This document shows positions 53,904 to 63,529 of a DNA stretch of 64,000 nucleotides, piece after piece. Positions within the stretch are counted from its first letter, which is position 1. The number at the start of each line of letters is the position of its first letter. The notes beneath the pieces are model-generated. The model made no database searches and had not been told where the DNA came from. It was given only the letters and a program-made list of their open reading frames with translations. Position numbers and translations under genes: made by a program. Source of the stretch: Bacillota bacterium (GTDB taxonomy: Bacteria > Bacillota > Clostridia > Lachnospirales > Lachnospiraceae); assembly GCA_023407575.1 (NCBI GenBank), contig JAEYLX010000049.1:62001-126000 (forward strand), read 5' to 3'.

Positions 53904-54989
53904 TTGGTTGGTTACTTGAGAGATTTATTTATTAATATGACAATATTGATCAGTTTCATCAGCATTGCTAGTCAAATGTTACGAAACAAACATTTTTATG
54001 ACAAGCCTGCTATAAAAACTAGAATTGCAATGGGCCTTATTACAGGTACTTTAGGTTGTGTATTAATGTTCTTTAGTGTGAGAATAACAGATAATACCAT
54101 TCTTGATTTTCGAAATATGGCTATTATCCTATCTGCTACCATGGGTGGAACTATAACTGCATTTCTTACAGGCAGTATTATTGCGATATTTCGTTTACTT
54201 TATTTTGGAGTTAATCATTCCTCTATTATTGCTATATTTGTAGCAGTCTCAATTACCTTGAGTTGTTCCTTAATCTGCAAATGTCAGTTAAAGCATTATA
54301 TCAAATGGCTGCTTCAGACAGTTATGATTATTGTAATAACCTCAATCGCATTATTTCATTTACTTGGTTCCAGGCATAATTTTGGAATAATAATTCTATT
54401 CTATGGCATTTCCCACTGCGTTGTATCCGTTATTACATACTCCTATGTAAATTATAGTCTTGCAACCAATAAACTTTTTCAAAAGCTTAAAAATGAATCT
54501 AGCAAAGATTATTTAACTGGTCTGGATAATGTAAGGCAGTTCGATTTAATATTAAACGAACTTGTTATGAAAGAATATAAAACAAAGAAAAGTATTTCCT
54601 TTTTAATGATAGATATAGATTTTTTTAAGAATGTAAACGATACCTATGGTCATGTTCAAGGTGATACCATATTAAAAGAGCTTGGTTTAATATTAATTAA
54701 TTATTGCAAACCCAAAGACCATGTTTTCCGTAATGGTGGTGAAGAATTTTCTTTATTATTATCCAACTGCTCAAACACTGAAGCACTATCGATTGCTGAA
54801 AAAATTCGAAGTCAGGTGGAACAACGAACCTTTCATCTTCTGACAGGCGAACAGATAAAGATTACGATTTCCATCGGAGTTTCTACTTATCCTGAAACAG
54901 TGAAAGACCTTAGCAAACTACATGAGAAAGCAGACAATGCCCTTTACGAGGCAAAACGCAGCGGTAGAAATAAAGTTTGTAATTGTTAG
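53904..54989 (+). CDS. Diguanylate cyclase with six-helix membrane sensor
   Basis: The 361-residue protein starts at a TTG (53904) with AAGGAG 8 nt upstream. Residues about 1-190 contain five or six helices resembling the 5TMR-LYT sensor (FRNMAIILSATMGGTITAFLTG). The GGDEF domain covers about 200-361: DYLTGLDNVRQF, LMIDIDFFKNVNDTYGH and the active-site loop FRNGGEEF, intact, so it should synthesise cyclic di-GMP. No RxxD inhibitory site is obvious. It is divergent from the deacetylase-like gene. Confidence 0.92.
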   Translation: MVGYLRDLFINMTILISFISIASQMLRNKHFYDKPAIKTRIAMGLITGTLGCVLMFFSVRITDNTILDFRNMAIILSATMGGTITAFLTGSIIAIFRLLYFGVNHSSIIAIFVAVSITLSCSLICKCQLKHYIKWLLQTVMIIVITSIALFHLLGSRHNFGIIILFYGISHCVVSVITYSYVNYSLATNKLFQKLKNESSKDYLTGLDNVRQFDLILNELVMKEYKTKKSISFLMIDIDFFKNVNDTYGHVQGDTILKELGLILINYCKPKDHVFRNGGEEFSLLLSNCSNTEALSIAEKIRSQVEQRTFHLLTGEQIKITISIGVSTYPETVKDLSKLHEKADNALYEAKRSGRNKVCNC

Positions 54990-54995
54990 ACATAA

Positions 54996-55028
54996 AACAA
55001 GGGGCACAGCAACGCTGTACCCCTTGTT
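54996..55028. terminator. Bidirectional terminator
   Basis: AACAAGGGG (54996-55004) pairs with CCCCTTGTT (55020-55028), and CAGC/GCTG inside. It separates the cyclase gene from the convergent HPr-like gene. Confidence 0.85.
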
Positions 55029-55061
55029 CTGTATTAAGAACTAACATAGTAATATATTTAT

Positions 55062-55316
55062 TTACTTATTGGTCAAATATTTTTCAATATTTTCAAGTGC
55101 TACTTCCTCATCTGGTCCATCTGTTGTTATGGATACTGTATCTCCGGCAGAAATACCCATGCTCATCATACCCATGATGCTTTTTGCATTAACATGCTTA
55201 TCTTTAGTGGACACATGTATACTGCATTCATACTGGCTTGCCACTTGTACAAGTAATGCAATTGGTCTTGCCTCTAATCCGTTTGGGATGTTAATTAAAA
55301 TTTCCTTAGTTATCAT
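55062..55316 (-). CDS. HPr/Crh-like protein lacking the His15 phosphorylation site (Glu15)
   Basis: The 84-residue protein has the HPr fold and the regulatory site Ser46 (NAKSIMGMMSMG) that HPr kinase phosphorylates. In the active-site loop the usual GLHARP reads GLEARP, so the PTS-phosphorylated His15 is replaced by Glu. In B. subtilis the paralogue Crh has Gln there and cannot take part in PTS phosphotransfer but still binds CcpA after Ser46 phosphorylation. The gene overlaps the 3' end of whiA by 11 bp; in B. subtilis crh lies at the same place after yvcL/whiA. hprK is in the same cluster. A regulatory, non-PTS role is therefore likely. It is not a general phosphocarrier. Confidence 0.9.
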   Translation of the reverse strand: MITKEILINIPNGLEARPIALLVQVASQYECSIHVSTKDKHVNAKSIMGMMSMGISAGDTVSITTDGPDEEVALENIEKYLTNK

Positions 55317-56322
55317 GACTATTTTCCTCCTTATGCTCCCGCAATTGATCTGCTATCATACTTAATTTTCGCAACCTGTGATTAACTCCGGATTTACCTA
55401 TGGTCGGTGTAAGCATTGCACCCAATTCCTTGAGTGATGCTTCCGGATAATCTATCCGTAGCCTTGCAATATCTTCTAATCCGTCTGCTAGATCACTAAA
55501 CCCTACATTATCTCTAATAAATATAATATCGTCAATCTGCTTTGATGCAGCAGCTACTGTCTTACTGATATTCGCAGCTTCACAGTTTACCTGTCGATTA
55601 ATTGAGTTACGCATTTCCTTAAGTATTCTCACATTTTCCAAATCCATTAATGCCACATGAGCCTCCATGACATTTAGCAAATCAACTATTTGAGAACCTT
55701 CTTTAATGTAAACAACATAACTTTTTTTGCGTATCACGATCTTTGCATCAATAGAAAAGGCCTGAATCATATCTCTAATCTGTACTGCTTTCTCATTTGT
55801 GGCTGAAACTATCTCTAAATGATAAGCTTTTTTGGGATCACTCATTGAGCCAGACGACAAGAATGCGCCACGTATATATGCTCTTTTACAACATAAATTC
55901 TGAGTAATCAACGGATCCGTTACTTCGTTTAGCACTTTCCTATTTTTTTCTGTCAGTGTCTTATCAACCTCTGATGCTTTCTCCCCATTGAAAGTTTCAT
56001 CAAAGTGCAGTTTTGTTGCATGCAAAATCTTGTCCACATACTCTGGTTTATGAATTACCAAAGTATAATTGCGATTGTCATTTGCATTGCTATTAGTTTT
56101 GACAGAAACATCAATATTTATATTAAATGTTTTTTTTATTAATGTAAAGTACTTTCTTGCAACAACTAAATTTTCTGTCTGCAACCTCAATTGATAGTTC
56201 GGAGCTACTCCTACAATTCGACCTTCGCTGGAAAGAATTGCTGCCAACTCCGCTAATTTGCAATGTCTAGCACTGCTTAGTTGATGAGAAAGCTCTTCCT
56301 TTACGTCCATCGAAAACGACAT
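55306..56322 (-). CDS. whiA: DNA-binding protein WhiA
   Basis: The product from the ATG at 56322 has 338 residues and the conserved start MSFSMDVKEELS; a GTG three codons upstream is possible but the family starts here. It has an N-terminal LAGLIDADG-like fold (about 1-190) and a C-terminal HTH region (about 225-338; YPEASLKELGAMLTPTIGKSGVNHRLRKL). WhiA influences cell division and chromosome segregation in Firmicutes. It begins 5 bp after rapZ stops and overlaps the HPr-like gene. Confidence 0.93.
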   Translation of the reverse strand: MSFSMDVKEELSHQLSSARHCKLAELAAILSSEGRIVGVAPNYQLRLQTENLVVARKYFTLIKKTFNINIDVSVKTNSNANDNRNYTLVIHKPEYVDKILHATKLHFDETFNGEKASEVDKTLTEKNRKVLNEVTDPLITQNLCCKRAYIRGAFLSSGSMSDPKKAYHLEIVSATNEKAVQIRDMIQAFSIDAKIVIRKKSYVVYIKEGSQIVDLLNVMEAHVALMDLENVRILKEMRNSINRQVNCEAANISKTVAAASKQIDDIIFIRDNVGFSDLADGLEDIARLRIDYPEASLKELGAMLTPTIGKSGVNHRLRKLSMIADQLREHKEENSHDN

Positions 56323-56327
56323 AACAA

Positions 56328-57185
56328 TCACCTACTATCCTTTTCAATATCTCTATGTTCCAATTTTATTCCATACTCTGATCGACTTAATCGAATTGCT
56401 AATTCGTTCACTAAAGTAACCGAACGGTGCTTACCCCCAGTACAACCAATGCTAATAACTAGCTGATTTTTTCCTTCTACGATATAATTTGGTATTAGAA
56501 ATAACAACATATCCTCTAACTTATTCACAAACTCAAGTGCTGACTTTGATTCCATCACATAATCTCTTACTGCATTGTCATTACCGGTTTGCTTTTTTAG
56601 TTCCGGTATGTAGAAAGGGTTTGGTAGAAATCTTACATCAAACACCAAATCTGAATCCACGGGAATACCGTATTTAAAACCAAAGGATAAAATAGTTACG
56701 AAAAAATTGCTAAACTTCTCATCATCCAAATATATCTTGTTGATCTGCGCCTTTAATTCACGTATTAACAAATGACTGGTATCAATAATTACATCTGCTT
56801 TCTTGCGCAGAAATTCGAGTCTTTCCTGTTCCAGAGAAATCCCCTTTTCTACCCGTCCCATACCGGATAAAGGATGACTCCTTCTGGTTTCTTTATATCT
56901 TTTTACGAGGACTTCCGGGGAACAATCCAGGAATAGAATTTCATACTTAACGTTTGATCTCTTGAAGTCCAGCAATACATTATCCATTTCCTTCAACGCC
57001 TGTCCACTTCGAACATCGATGCCTAAGGCCACTTTAGATTGATTTCCTTGGATAATTAAGCGTACAAATTTCTTCACCAGCTGAATAGGAAGGTTATCTA
57101 CACAGAAATAACCTGCATCCTCCAGCATCTTTAACACGGAACTCTTACCTGCTCCCGACATACCTGTAACTATTACGAACCTCAT
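56328..57185 (-). CDS. rapZ: RNase adapter / nucleotide-binding protein RapZ (YvcJ)
   Basis: From the ATG at 57185 (GGAGGGG just upstream) the product has 285 residues. It has the P-loop GMSGAGKSS at about residues 8-16, DNLPIQL and a C-terminal domain with ISIGCTGGKHRSV, the RapZ signature that binds UDP-GlcNAc-type ligands in other bacteria. An in-frame ATG ten codons upstream is less likely because the ribosome binding site lies between the two. Gene order rapZ-whiA-HPr is conserved in Firmicutes. Confidence 0.94.
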   Translation of the reverse strand: MRFVIVTGMSGAGKSSVLKMLEDAGYFCVDNLPIQLVKKFVRLIIQGNQSKVALGIDVRSGQALKEMDNVLLDFKRSNVKYEILFLDCSPEVLVKRYKETRRSHPLSGMGRVEKGISLEQERLEFLRKKADVIIDTSHLLIRELKAQINKIYLDDEKFSNFFVTILSFGFKYGIPVDSDLVFDVRFLPNPFYIPELKKQTGNDNAVRDYVMESKSALEFVNKLEDMLLFLIPNYIVEGKNQLVISIGCTGGKHRSVTLVNELAIRLSRSEYGIKLEHRDIEKDSR

Positions 57186-57314
57186 GTACCCCTCCATTAT
57201 TTTACCTGGCGGCATCCTTCTTCAACCCGTAAATAATTCTTTAATTCCCTCAAGCATAAACGACTCTATATTATGAAATCGAAATCAAATAATACTCACA
57301 TTATTTATAGTATA

Positions 57315-58229
57315 TTAAATTTCACCTAAAAATTTAACTTCAGGCTCCAGCCTAACATCAAATTTCTCATCAACAATGCGTACAACATCCTCAATTAGTG
57401 TTAGAAAATCATTGGCTGTAGCATTGTCCTTATTAATCACGAAGCCACAGTGCTTTTCTGAAACTGCCGCTCCACCTACCTGATAACCACGTAATCCTGC
57501 ATCACCAATCAACTTTCCTGCAAAATTACCAGGTGGCCTTTTAAAGGTGCTGCCTGCACTATATTGTTCCAGCGGTTGTTTTTCACGTCTCTGACGATTT
57601 AATTCACTCATTTTCTGTCTTATTTGCTGCTGATCTCCTTTATTAAACCACAAATCAGCTTCAAGAAGAATATAGTTTTTGGTTTGCAAAACACTGGTAC
57701 GATAGCCTAACTTTAGTTCTTCCAAATTAAGCTCTATCACTTGCCCAGCTTCATCCATCACTCTTGCGCCTGTTAAGCATTGCTTCATTTCTCCGTCATA
57801 GGCACCAGCATTCATGGTTACTGCTCCTCCCAGTGTCCCAGGAATTCCAGAAGCAAATTCAAAACCAGTTAAACTTTGTTCAGCAATCACATTTGCGAGT
57901 TTGGATAGCAGCACTCCTGCCTGTGCTGTCACTTTTCCGTCATCTAATATAACTATAGAAGAAAATTCATTGCCCAGCTTTATGATTACACCTCTATATC
58001 CCAAATCGGAGACTAGAAGATTACTTCCATTCCCCATAATATAATAAGGCATATTCTCTGCTTGGCATAGATGGACTACCTCTCTCACCTCTGATATTGT
58101 CGTTGGCAATACCAAATAATCAGTTTCTCCTCCAATATGAAGTGAGGTATGTTCTACCATTGATTCCTTTATCTTAATTCGCTCTTTGGGTAATATTTGT
58201 GTTAATTTTTGATAAAATTGATTTTCCAC
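57315..58229 (-). CDS. murB: UDP-N-acetylenolpyruvoylglucosamine reductase MurB
   Basis: The 304-residue FAD enzyme shows the MurB motifs YIMGNGSNLLVSDLGYRGVIIKL, GFEFASGIPGTLGGAVTMNAGAYDGEM and the type II feature SAGSTFKRPPGNFAGKLIGDAGLRG. It makes UDP-MurNAc for peptidoglycan. It lies about 130 bp upstream of rapZ on the same strand. Confidence 0.97.
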   Translation of the reverse strand: MENQFYQKLTQILPKERIKIKESMVEHTSLHIGGETDYLVLPTTISEVREVVHLCQAENMPYYIMGNGSNLLVSDLGYRGVIIKLGNEFSSIVILDDGKVTAQAGVLLSKLANVIAEQSLTGFEFASGIPGTLGGAVTMNAGAYDGEMKQCLTGARVMDEAGQVIELNLEELKLGYRTSVLQTKNYILLEADLWFNKGDQQQIRQKMSELNRQRREKQPLEQYSAGSTFKRPPGNFAGKLIGDAGLRGYQVGGAAVSEKHCGFVINKDNATANDFLTLIEDVVRIVDEKFDVRLEPEVKFLGEI

Positions 58230-58281
58230 TGTCAGCCTCCTAAATACTGTTCTAGGATATCTTATTTAGAGGTCTCAAGGA

Positions 58282-59220
58282 TTATTCCAGTATCAGTTTT
58301 GCTGCTCCATAAATTCCTGCATCATTACCTAAAACCGCTAAACGGAATTCTCTATTTTTAAGCGCATCCATTACATGCTCATTGTAATACTTCTTCATGG
58401 TGTCTGTAATAATCTCTCCAGCTTTTGATACACCACCACCAATAACAAATACCTCAGGGTCGATTACCTGTGCTATATGAGCCATGGAAACCCCAAGATA
58501 ATAACAAGCTTTTTCAACTGTCTCTAAAGCAAGTTTATCACCTTCTTTTGCACAATCAAAAACTGCCTTTGCACTAAGTTCCTTATAATTTCTCATTTTA
58601 GAAGCTTCTTCACTACTATCCAGATAGGATTTAGCAAGTCTTACAATACCAGTTGCAGATGCGTATTGTTCCAGACAGCCCTTTTTTCCACAACCACAAG
58701 TCTTGGTTTCTTCTGGATTTACAAAGATATGTCCAATCTCACCACCAGCACCATTACTACCAGCGATAACTGTCCCACCTAAAATGATACCACCACCTAC
58801 ACCTGTTCCAAGTGTTACAAGTACCATATTATGATAGCCTTTACCACCACCCATCCAAAGTTCACCAAGAGCTGCCACATTTGCATCATTTGCAGCCTTT
58901 ACTTTGAGTGTTGTGAGGCTTTTCATCTCTTCTTCAATATTAAAATAACCCATTCCTAGATTCGCAAGTTCCAGAACATCTCCATTTTCCTTAACTGGTC
59001 CAGGAATACCAATTCCAATACCTAGAATATCAGCTTTATCAAGTTTTAATTCCTCAATCTTTGCTTCCACAAAGTTAGCAGAATCCTTAAGAATATCTTT
59101 TCCGTTTCCTGTTTTTACTGTTGTAAAGTCCCAATTATTTAAGAGTGTTCCCTCTGTATTGAATAATCCAACTTTAACGGCTGTGCCGCCAATATCAATT
59201 CCAAAACAATACTTGCTCAT
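58282..59220 (-). CDS. ROK-family glucokinase
   Basis: The 312-residue enzyme begins CFGIDIGGTAVKVGLF and has the ROK sugar-kinase features: LGTGVGGGIILGG, EIGHIFVNPE and the zinc motif CGCGKKGCLEQYAS. It would phosphorylate glucose (or a related hexose) with ATP, feeding glycolysis next to pfkA and the LacLM products. Length is normal. Two hairpins lie in its leader (59248-59276 and 59278-59301). Confidence 0.9.
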   Translation of the reverse strand: MSKYCFGIDIGGTAVKVGLFNTEGTLLNNWDFTTVKTGNGKDILKDSANFVEAKIEELKLDKADILGIGIGIPGPVKENGDVLELANLGMGYFNIEEEMKSLTTLKVKAANDANVAALGELWMGGGKGYHNMVLVTLGTGVGGGIILGGTVIAGSNGAGGEIGHIFVNPEETKTCGCGKKGCLEQYASATGIVRLAKSYLDSSEEASKMRNYKELSAKAVFDCAKEGDKLALETVEKACYYLGVSMAHIAQVIDPEVFVIGGGVSKAGEIITDTMKKYYNEHVMDALKNREFRLAVLGNDAGIYGAAKLILE

Positions 59221-59247
59221 ACTAAATCCTTACCTTTCTCAATATCG

Positions 59248-59301
59248 CTAACTTTGTTCCACCAGCGCAAAGTTAGAAAGTGAATTGAAGGCAATTCACT
59301 T
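59248..59301 (-). terminator. Two consecutive hairpins between hprK and the glucokinase gene
   Basis: CTAACTTTG/CAAAGTTAG (59248-59256 with 59268-59276) and AAGTGAATTG/CAATTCACTT (59278-59287 with 59292-59301) are both perfect. One may end the hprK transcript; only a short T run follows on the minus strand. Confidence 0.5.
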
Positions 59302-59434
59302 CGTGAAATACTTATTTTTCACATTAACCTACATTTTATTAATAAAATCAATATTTAACAAATTATCTTTATAACAGCTCTGCCTTAAAAAATTTCGCTT
59401 TGCTATATCACTCTTAGGCAGCACAGTTACAATT

Positions 59435-60364
59435 CTAATTATCTGTCTTACTCATGTTATTTAGCACTCTGCGGTAAAGTTCCTGCACTGCATTGTAGCC
59501 CATCTTCTTTTGACGGTAATTTACTGCCGCCGATTCACAAATAATTGCTAAGTTTCTACCCGGACGAATTGGAATTGAATGGCATGGAATCTTGTTACCA
59601 AGAAACTCAATATAAGTTTCTTCCAATCCAAGTCTATCATACAACTTATCCTTATTCCATTCCTCAAGCTTGATAACAAGATCAATAGACTGAGTGTTCT
59701 TAACGCTTTCCACACCGAATAAGGTCTTAACATCGATAATACCAATTCCTCGAAGTTCGATAAAATGTCTAATATTTTCAGGGGAGGAACCAATTAAAGT
59801 TTCGTCACTGACCTTCTTAATCTCAACTGCATCATCTGCAACAAGACGATGTCCGCGCTTAATAAGCTCTAGTGCTGCTTCACTCTTACCAATGCCGCTT
59901 TCGCCCATAATTAAAATACCTTCACCATACACGTCCACAAGACCCCCATGTATTGTAATTCTTGGAGCCAGCTCAACATTTAACCAGCGAATAAGCTCTG
60001 CCATAAAAGAAGAGGTTGTTTTGTCTGTTCGTAAAATTGGTACACCTTTTTCTGTAGCAAGCTGAATGAAATTCTCATTAACTTCAATATTTCTGCTAAA
60101 TATGATACAAGGCACATGAAAATCCATTAGCCTGGATAGAATCTTAACTCTCTCTTCCTTATCCATTTGCTCCATATATGCCATTTCCACATAACCAATT
60201 ACCTGAACTCGTTCCGAATCAAAATGATCAAAGAATCCTGCAAGTTGTAACGCAGGTCGATTTACATCAGGTTGGGAAATCTTTATATTCTTGATATCAA
60301 TGTCAGGAGTACAGTTCTCCAAATTCATCTTTTCAATCAAAGCCACCAATTCAACTGTATACAT
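59435..60364 (-). CDS. hprK: HPr kinase/phosphorylase
   Basis: The bifunctional enzyme of about 309 residues carries the P-loop GESGIGKSEAALELI near residue 155, the neighbouring LVADDAVEI, and the family signature ELRGIGIIDV. It phosphorylates HPr and Crh at Ser46 in response to glycolytic intermediates. Two adjacent ATGs exist; the second (60364) is preferred because AAGGAGG ends 5 nt before it, whereas only 2 nt separate it from the first. The leader contains a duplicated ribosome-binding-site-like repeat. Confidence 0.95.
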   Translation of the reverse strand: MYTVELVALIEKMNLENCTPDIDIKNIKISQPDVNRPALQLAGFFDHFDSERVQVIGYVEMAYMEQMDKEERVKILSRLMDFHVPCIIFSRNIEVNENFIQLATEKGVPILRTDKTTSSFMAELIRWLNVELAPRITIHGGLVDVYGEGILIMGESGIGKSEAALELIKRGHRLVADDAVEIKKVSDETLIGSSPENIRHFIELRGIGIIDVKTLFGVESVKNTQSIDLVIKLEEWNKDKLYDRLGLEETYIEFLGNKIPCHSIPIRPGRNLAIICESAAVNYRQKKMGYNAVQELYRRVLNNMSKTDN

Positions 60365-60369
60365 CATAT

Positions 60370-60468
60370 CCTCCTTATTTTACATAAAAATCTTCAAATT
60401 ACTTCGTAAGGAGGATTTTCCTCCTTATTTTACATAAAATCTTTATATTACTTCGCAAGGAGGATTTT
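60370..60468 (-). repeat. Tandem 50-bp duplication in the hprK leader with ribosome-binding and anti-ribosome-binding sequences
   Basis: Copies 60370-60419 and 60420-60468 are about 90 percent identical. On the minus strand each has TCCTCCTT (60415-60408 and 60464-60457), a variable spacer, a start-stop ATGTAA, then AAGGAGG (60376-60370 and 60426-60420). The final AAGGAGG is the hprK ribosome binding site. TCCTCCTT can pair with either the upstream or the downstream AAGGAGG, so the structure can be switched. Confidence 0.85.
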
Positions 60469-60535
60469 CCTCCTCTTGCTTATCTTCCATTTAGTTTGTT
60501 TCATTCTATCACATCTTTTTACCAACTGTAAATGT

Positions 60536-62413
60536 TTATTGCACAGATGGCTTATGAAAAAATTCATAAACCATTTCTGCTGACTGTCGGTTCATCGCAG
60601 GCACTTTCATAATCTCCTCTACCTCCGCTGACTGAATTGCTTCTAAGGACTGAAAATGCTTCATTAACGCTCTTCTTCTTGTAGGTCCGACCCCATTGAT
60701 ATCATCCAAAATGGAGTGCACCTGCTTCTTCTGGCGCAGACTCCGATGATATTCTATGGCAAATCGATGGGTTTCATCCTGAATTCTGGTAATAAGTCGA
60801 AAAAGTTCACTGCTTTTATCAATTGGCAGTTCCTGATTGTTATAGAATAAACCTCTGGTTCTATGGTTGTCATCCTTCACCATACCACAAACAGCAATAT
60901 TTAGCTTAAGTTCAGATAACACACGCAAGGCAATTCCCACCTGACCTTTTCCACCATCCATCAAAATCAAATCCGGATACCTGGTAAAACTTCCAAGGGA
61001 TTCATCCAGCTGTTTTTCTTTCAGTTCCTGCAGTTCCTTCTGTCCATGAGTGAATCTCCTAGTTAATACCTCATACATGGAAGCATAATCATCCGGTCCC
61101 TGTATGGATTTTATTTTAAACTTTCTATAATCCGCCTTCTTTGGCTTACCCTTTTCATATACCACCATGGAACCTACTGATTCAAAGCCTGCCGTATTGG
61201 AAATATCAAAGGATTCAATCCGTTCAATGAGTGGCAGGTCAAGATACTGGGCGAGTTCCTTTAAAGCTCCGGTGGTTCTTGCTTCTTCCCGTTTCATCTT
61301 CTCCAAATCCTGATTAAGACTTAACTCGGCATTCTTTCGGGCAAGTTCTACAAGCTTCTCTTTGTCCCCTTTTTGAGGAACCTTCAAGTACACCTTCTGT
61401 CCACGCTTGGTAGTTAGCCATTCCGTAATCAGCTCCTCATCCTCAGTTCGGGTCCCAAGAAATATTTCCTTTGGAATATACGGTGTTCCTGCATAAAACT
61501 GTTTGAGAAAGCTTGCCATAACCTCGCCATCATCAACATCTTGAACACCACTTAAATGAAAGTTGTCCCTGCCTATTAGCTTACCACCGCGAATAAAGAA
61601 GGTCTGAACCACTGCCTCTTCTTTATTCTTTGCAAAGGCAATTACGTCTCGGTCCACTTGATCGGTATTCGTAATCTTCTGTCTATTTGCTATCTGTTTG
61701 ACACTGCCAATTAGATCCCTGTATTGTGCCGCCTTCTCAAATTCCATGGCCTCGGAAGCTGCTGTCATCTTCTCTTCCAAATTCTTTGTAACTCTGGAAT
61801 AATTACCATTTAAGAATTCCAGAACCTCGTCAATATTCGCCTTATAATCCTGCTGTGAGATATATCCCTGACAGGGTGCATCACACTGACCCATATGATA
61901 ATATAGACAGGGTCGTTCTTTTCCTATATCTCTTGGAAGTATGCGGTTGCAGGTACGAATTTTATAAATCCTGCGCAAAAGCTCCAGGGTGTCCCTTACT
62001 GCATTCACACTGGTATAAGGTCCAAAGTACTTTGCTTTATCTTTTTTTTGCTCCCTGGTAATTGCAACCTTTGGAAATGCCTCATTTAACGTAACACGTA
62101 TGTAGGGATAGGTTTTATCATCCTTTAACATCGTATTATATTTCGGCATATGCTCTTTAATTAAATTACATTCCAGAACAAGCGCCTCTAGCTCTGAATC
62201 TGTAATAATATATTCAAAATGGTCGATATTCTCCACCATTTGCCTAATCTTTTCGGTATGGTTACGACTATTTTGAAAATATTGTCTTACTCTATTCTTT
62301 AAAATAATCGCCTTACCCACATAGATGATGTTATCGTCTATGTTTCGCATTATATAAACACCGGGCTTCGCCGGTAGTTTTTTCAATTCTTCTTCTATAT
62401 CAAACATAGCCAT
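60536..62413 (-). CDS. uvrC: Excinuclease ABC subunit C
   Basis: The 625-residue nuclease has the N-terminal GIY-YIG domain (KPGVYIMRNIDDNIIYVGKA), a UVR motif (MTAASEAMEFEKAAQYRDLI, near 217), a UvrC homology region with RNase H-like active site (DISNTAGFESVGSMVVYEKG; LILMDGGKGQ) and C-terminal HhH (DDINGVGPTRRRALMKHF). It cuts DNA on both sides of lesions with UvrAB. It is the first gene upstream of hprK. Confidence 0.97.
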   Translation of the reverse strand: MAMFDIEEELKKLPAKPGVYIMRNIDDNIIYVGKAIILKNRVRQYFQNSRNHTEKIRQMVENIDHFEYIITDSELEALVLECNLIKEHMPKYNTMLKDDKTYPYIRVTLNEAFPKVAITREQKKDKAKYFGPYTSVNAVRDTLELLRRIYKIRTCNRILPRDIGKERPCLYYHMGQCDAPCQGYISQQDYKANIDEVLEFLNGNYSRVTKNLEEKMTAASEAMEFEKAAQYRDLIGSVKQIANRQKITNTDQVDRDVIAFAKNKEEAVVQTFFIRGGKLIGRDNFHLSGVQDVDDGEVMASFLKQFYAGTPYIPKEIFLGTRTEDEELITEWLTTKRGQKVYLKVPQKGDKEKLVELARKNAELSLNQDLEKMKREEARTTGALKELAQYLDLPLIERIESFDISNTAGFESVGSMVVYEKGKPKKADYRKFKIKSIQGPDDYASMYEVLTRRFTHGQKELQELKEKQLDESLGSFTRYPDLILMDGGKGQVGIALRVLSELKLNIAVCGMVKDDNHRTRGLFYNNQELPIDKSSELFRLITRIQDETHRFAIEYHRSLRQKKQVHSILDDINGVGPTRRRALMKHFQSLEAIQSAEVEEIMKVPAMNRQSAEMVYEFFHKPSVQ

Positions 62414-62689
62414 CTCCTAAAGTTAGCTTATTGGTCTTTCCGTTTCCTGTTGTACTGAATCTGTAACTTTTGTGTCATAGCGATTATAACATAGAAAAAA
62501 TTATTTTACTAGCAACACGTTGGGCATATGTATTATATAACATATATTTAAAATACACTATTTCCCGTAAATGAACGACTAAATAGTGCAAAATCCTTTT
62601 TAATTTATTTACTAATTTTACAACAGTTATGGTATTATTATACTTTAAATTCCTTACATCAAGCACAAAAAAGAAGGAGGTACTGACAG

Positions 62690-63529
62690 ATGTTAGAAAA
62701 GACCGCTGATCTCCATACTCATTCCTATTATTCGGATGGAACAATGTCACCGGAAGAAATCTTGAAAGAAGCTCTGCAAAACAACGTAGGCTTAATTGCA
62801 CTTACCGATCATGATATGCTAGAAGGTTCCAGAGAGCTTAGAAGTTTATGTCAGGCTGCAGATATTAATTTTCTGACCGGAGTTGAACTGAACTCCTTAT
62901 ATGAAGGCTTAAATTATCATATCCTAGGTTATGGTGTGGATATTGACAACCCAGACTTCCAAGCGTTTGTTAATAAGAATCGATCCCTGCTGTTTCAAGT
63001 TAATTCCTTATTAATAGAGAAAATGGAACAGGATTATCCTTCCATCAGTATTGCGGAATATAATAACTATCAATATGATAGAACAAAAGGAGGCTGGAAA
63101 GCCTTACATTACCTTATGGAAAAAGGCTTCACAAACACCCCTCGGGAAGGATTTGCCTTATACACCAAATACAACTGTTATTATGACTGTGTGGATTTTC
63201 CCTCTATTCAAACAGTATGTGATATGATCCATATGGCTGGTGGCAAATCTATCCTCGCTCATCCAGGTGTGTCCATCAAAGCAAGTAATCACGCAGAATT
63301 TAAGCAAAAAATAAACCAACTCCTTACTCACGATTTAGATGGCATTGAATGCTATTATGTTACTCATACCAAGGAGATTACGAATCACTGCCTAAGCCTA
63401 TGTAATCAGCGTGGGCTTATGATAACCAGTGGATCAGATTGCCACGGGACTTTTGGTACTGCCAGCATTGGTGATGTAAATATTCCTATTAGAAATATAA
63501 ATCTCGGCAGTTTACTGGAGTTAGGTTAA
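62690..63529 (+). CDS. PHP-domain phosphoesterase
   Basis: The 279-residue protein shows all four PHP metal motifs: DLHTHSYYSDG (about 7-17), ALTDHDMLEG, ILAHPGV and SGSDCHG. The size and motif context match the stand-alone YciV/RNase AM-like or tyrosine-phosphatase-like PHP proteins. Substrate is not predictable. An AAGGAGG site 9 nt upstream supports the start. It ends 9 bp into the convergent saccharopine-dehydrogenase-like gene. Confidence 0.85.
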   Translation: MLEKTADLHTHSYYSDGTMSPEEILKEALQNNVGLIALTDHDMLEGSRELRSLCQAADINFLTGVELNSLYEGLNYHILGYGVDIDNPDFQAFVNKNRSLLFQVNSLLIEKMEQDYPSISIAEYNNYQYDRTKGGWKALHYLMEKGFTNTPREGFALYTKYNCYYDCVDFPSIQTVCDMIHMAGGKSILAHPGVSIKASNHAEFKQKINQLLTHDLDGIECYYVTHTKEITNHCLSLCNQRGLMITSGSDCHGTFGTASIGDVNIPIRNINLGSLLELG

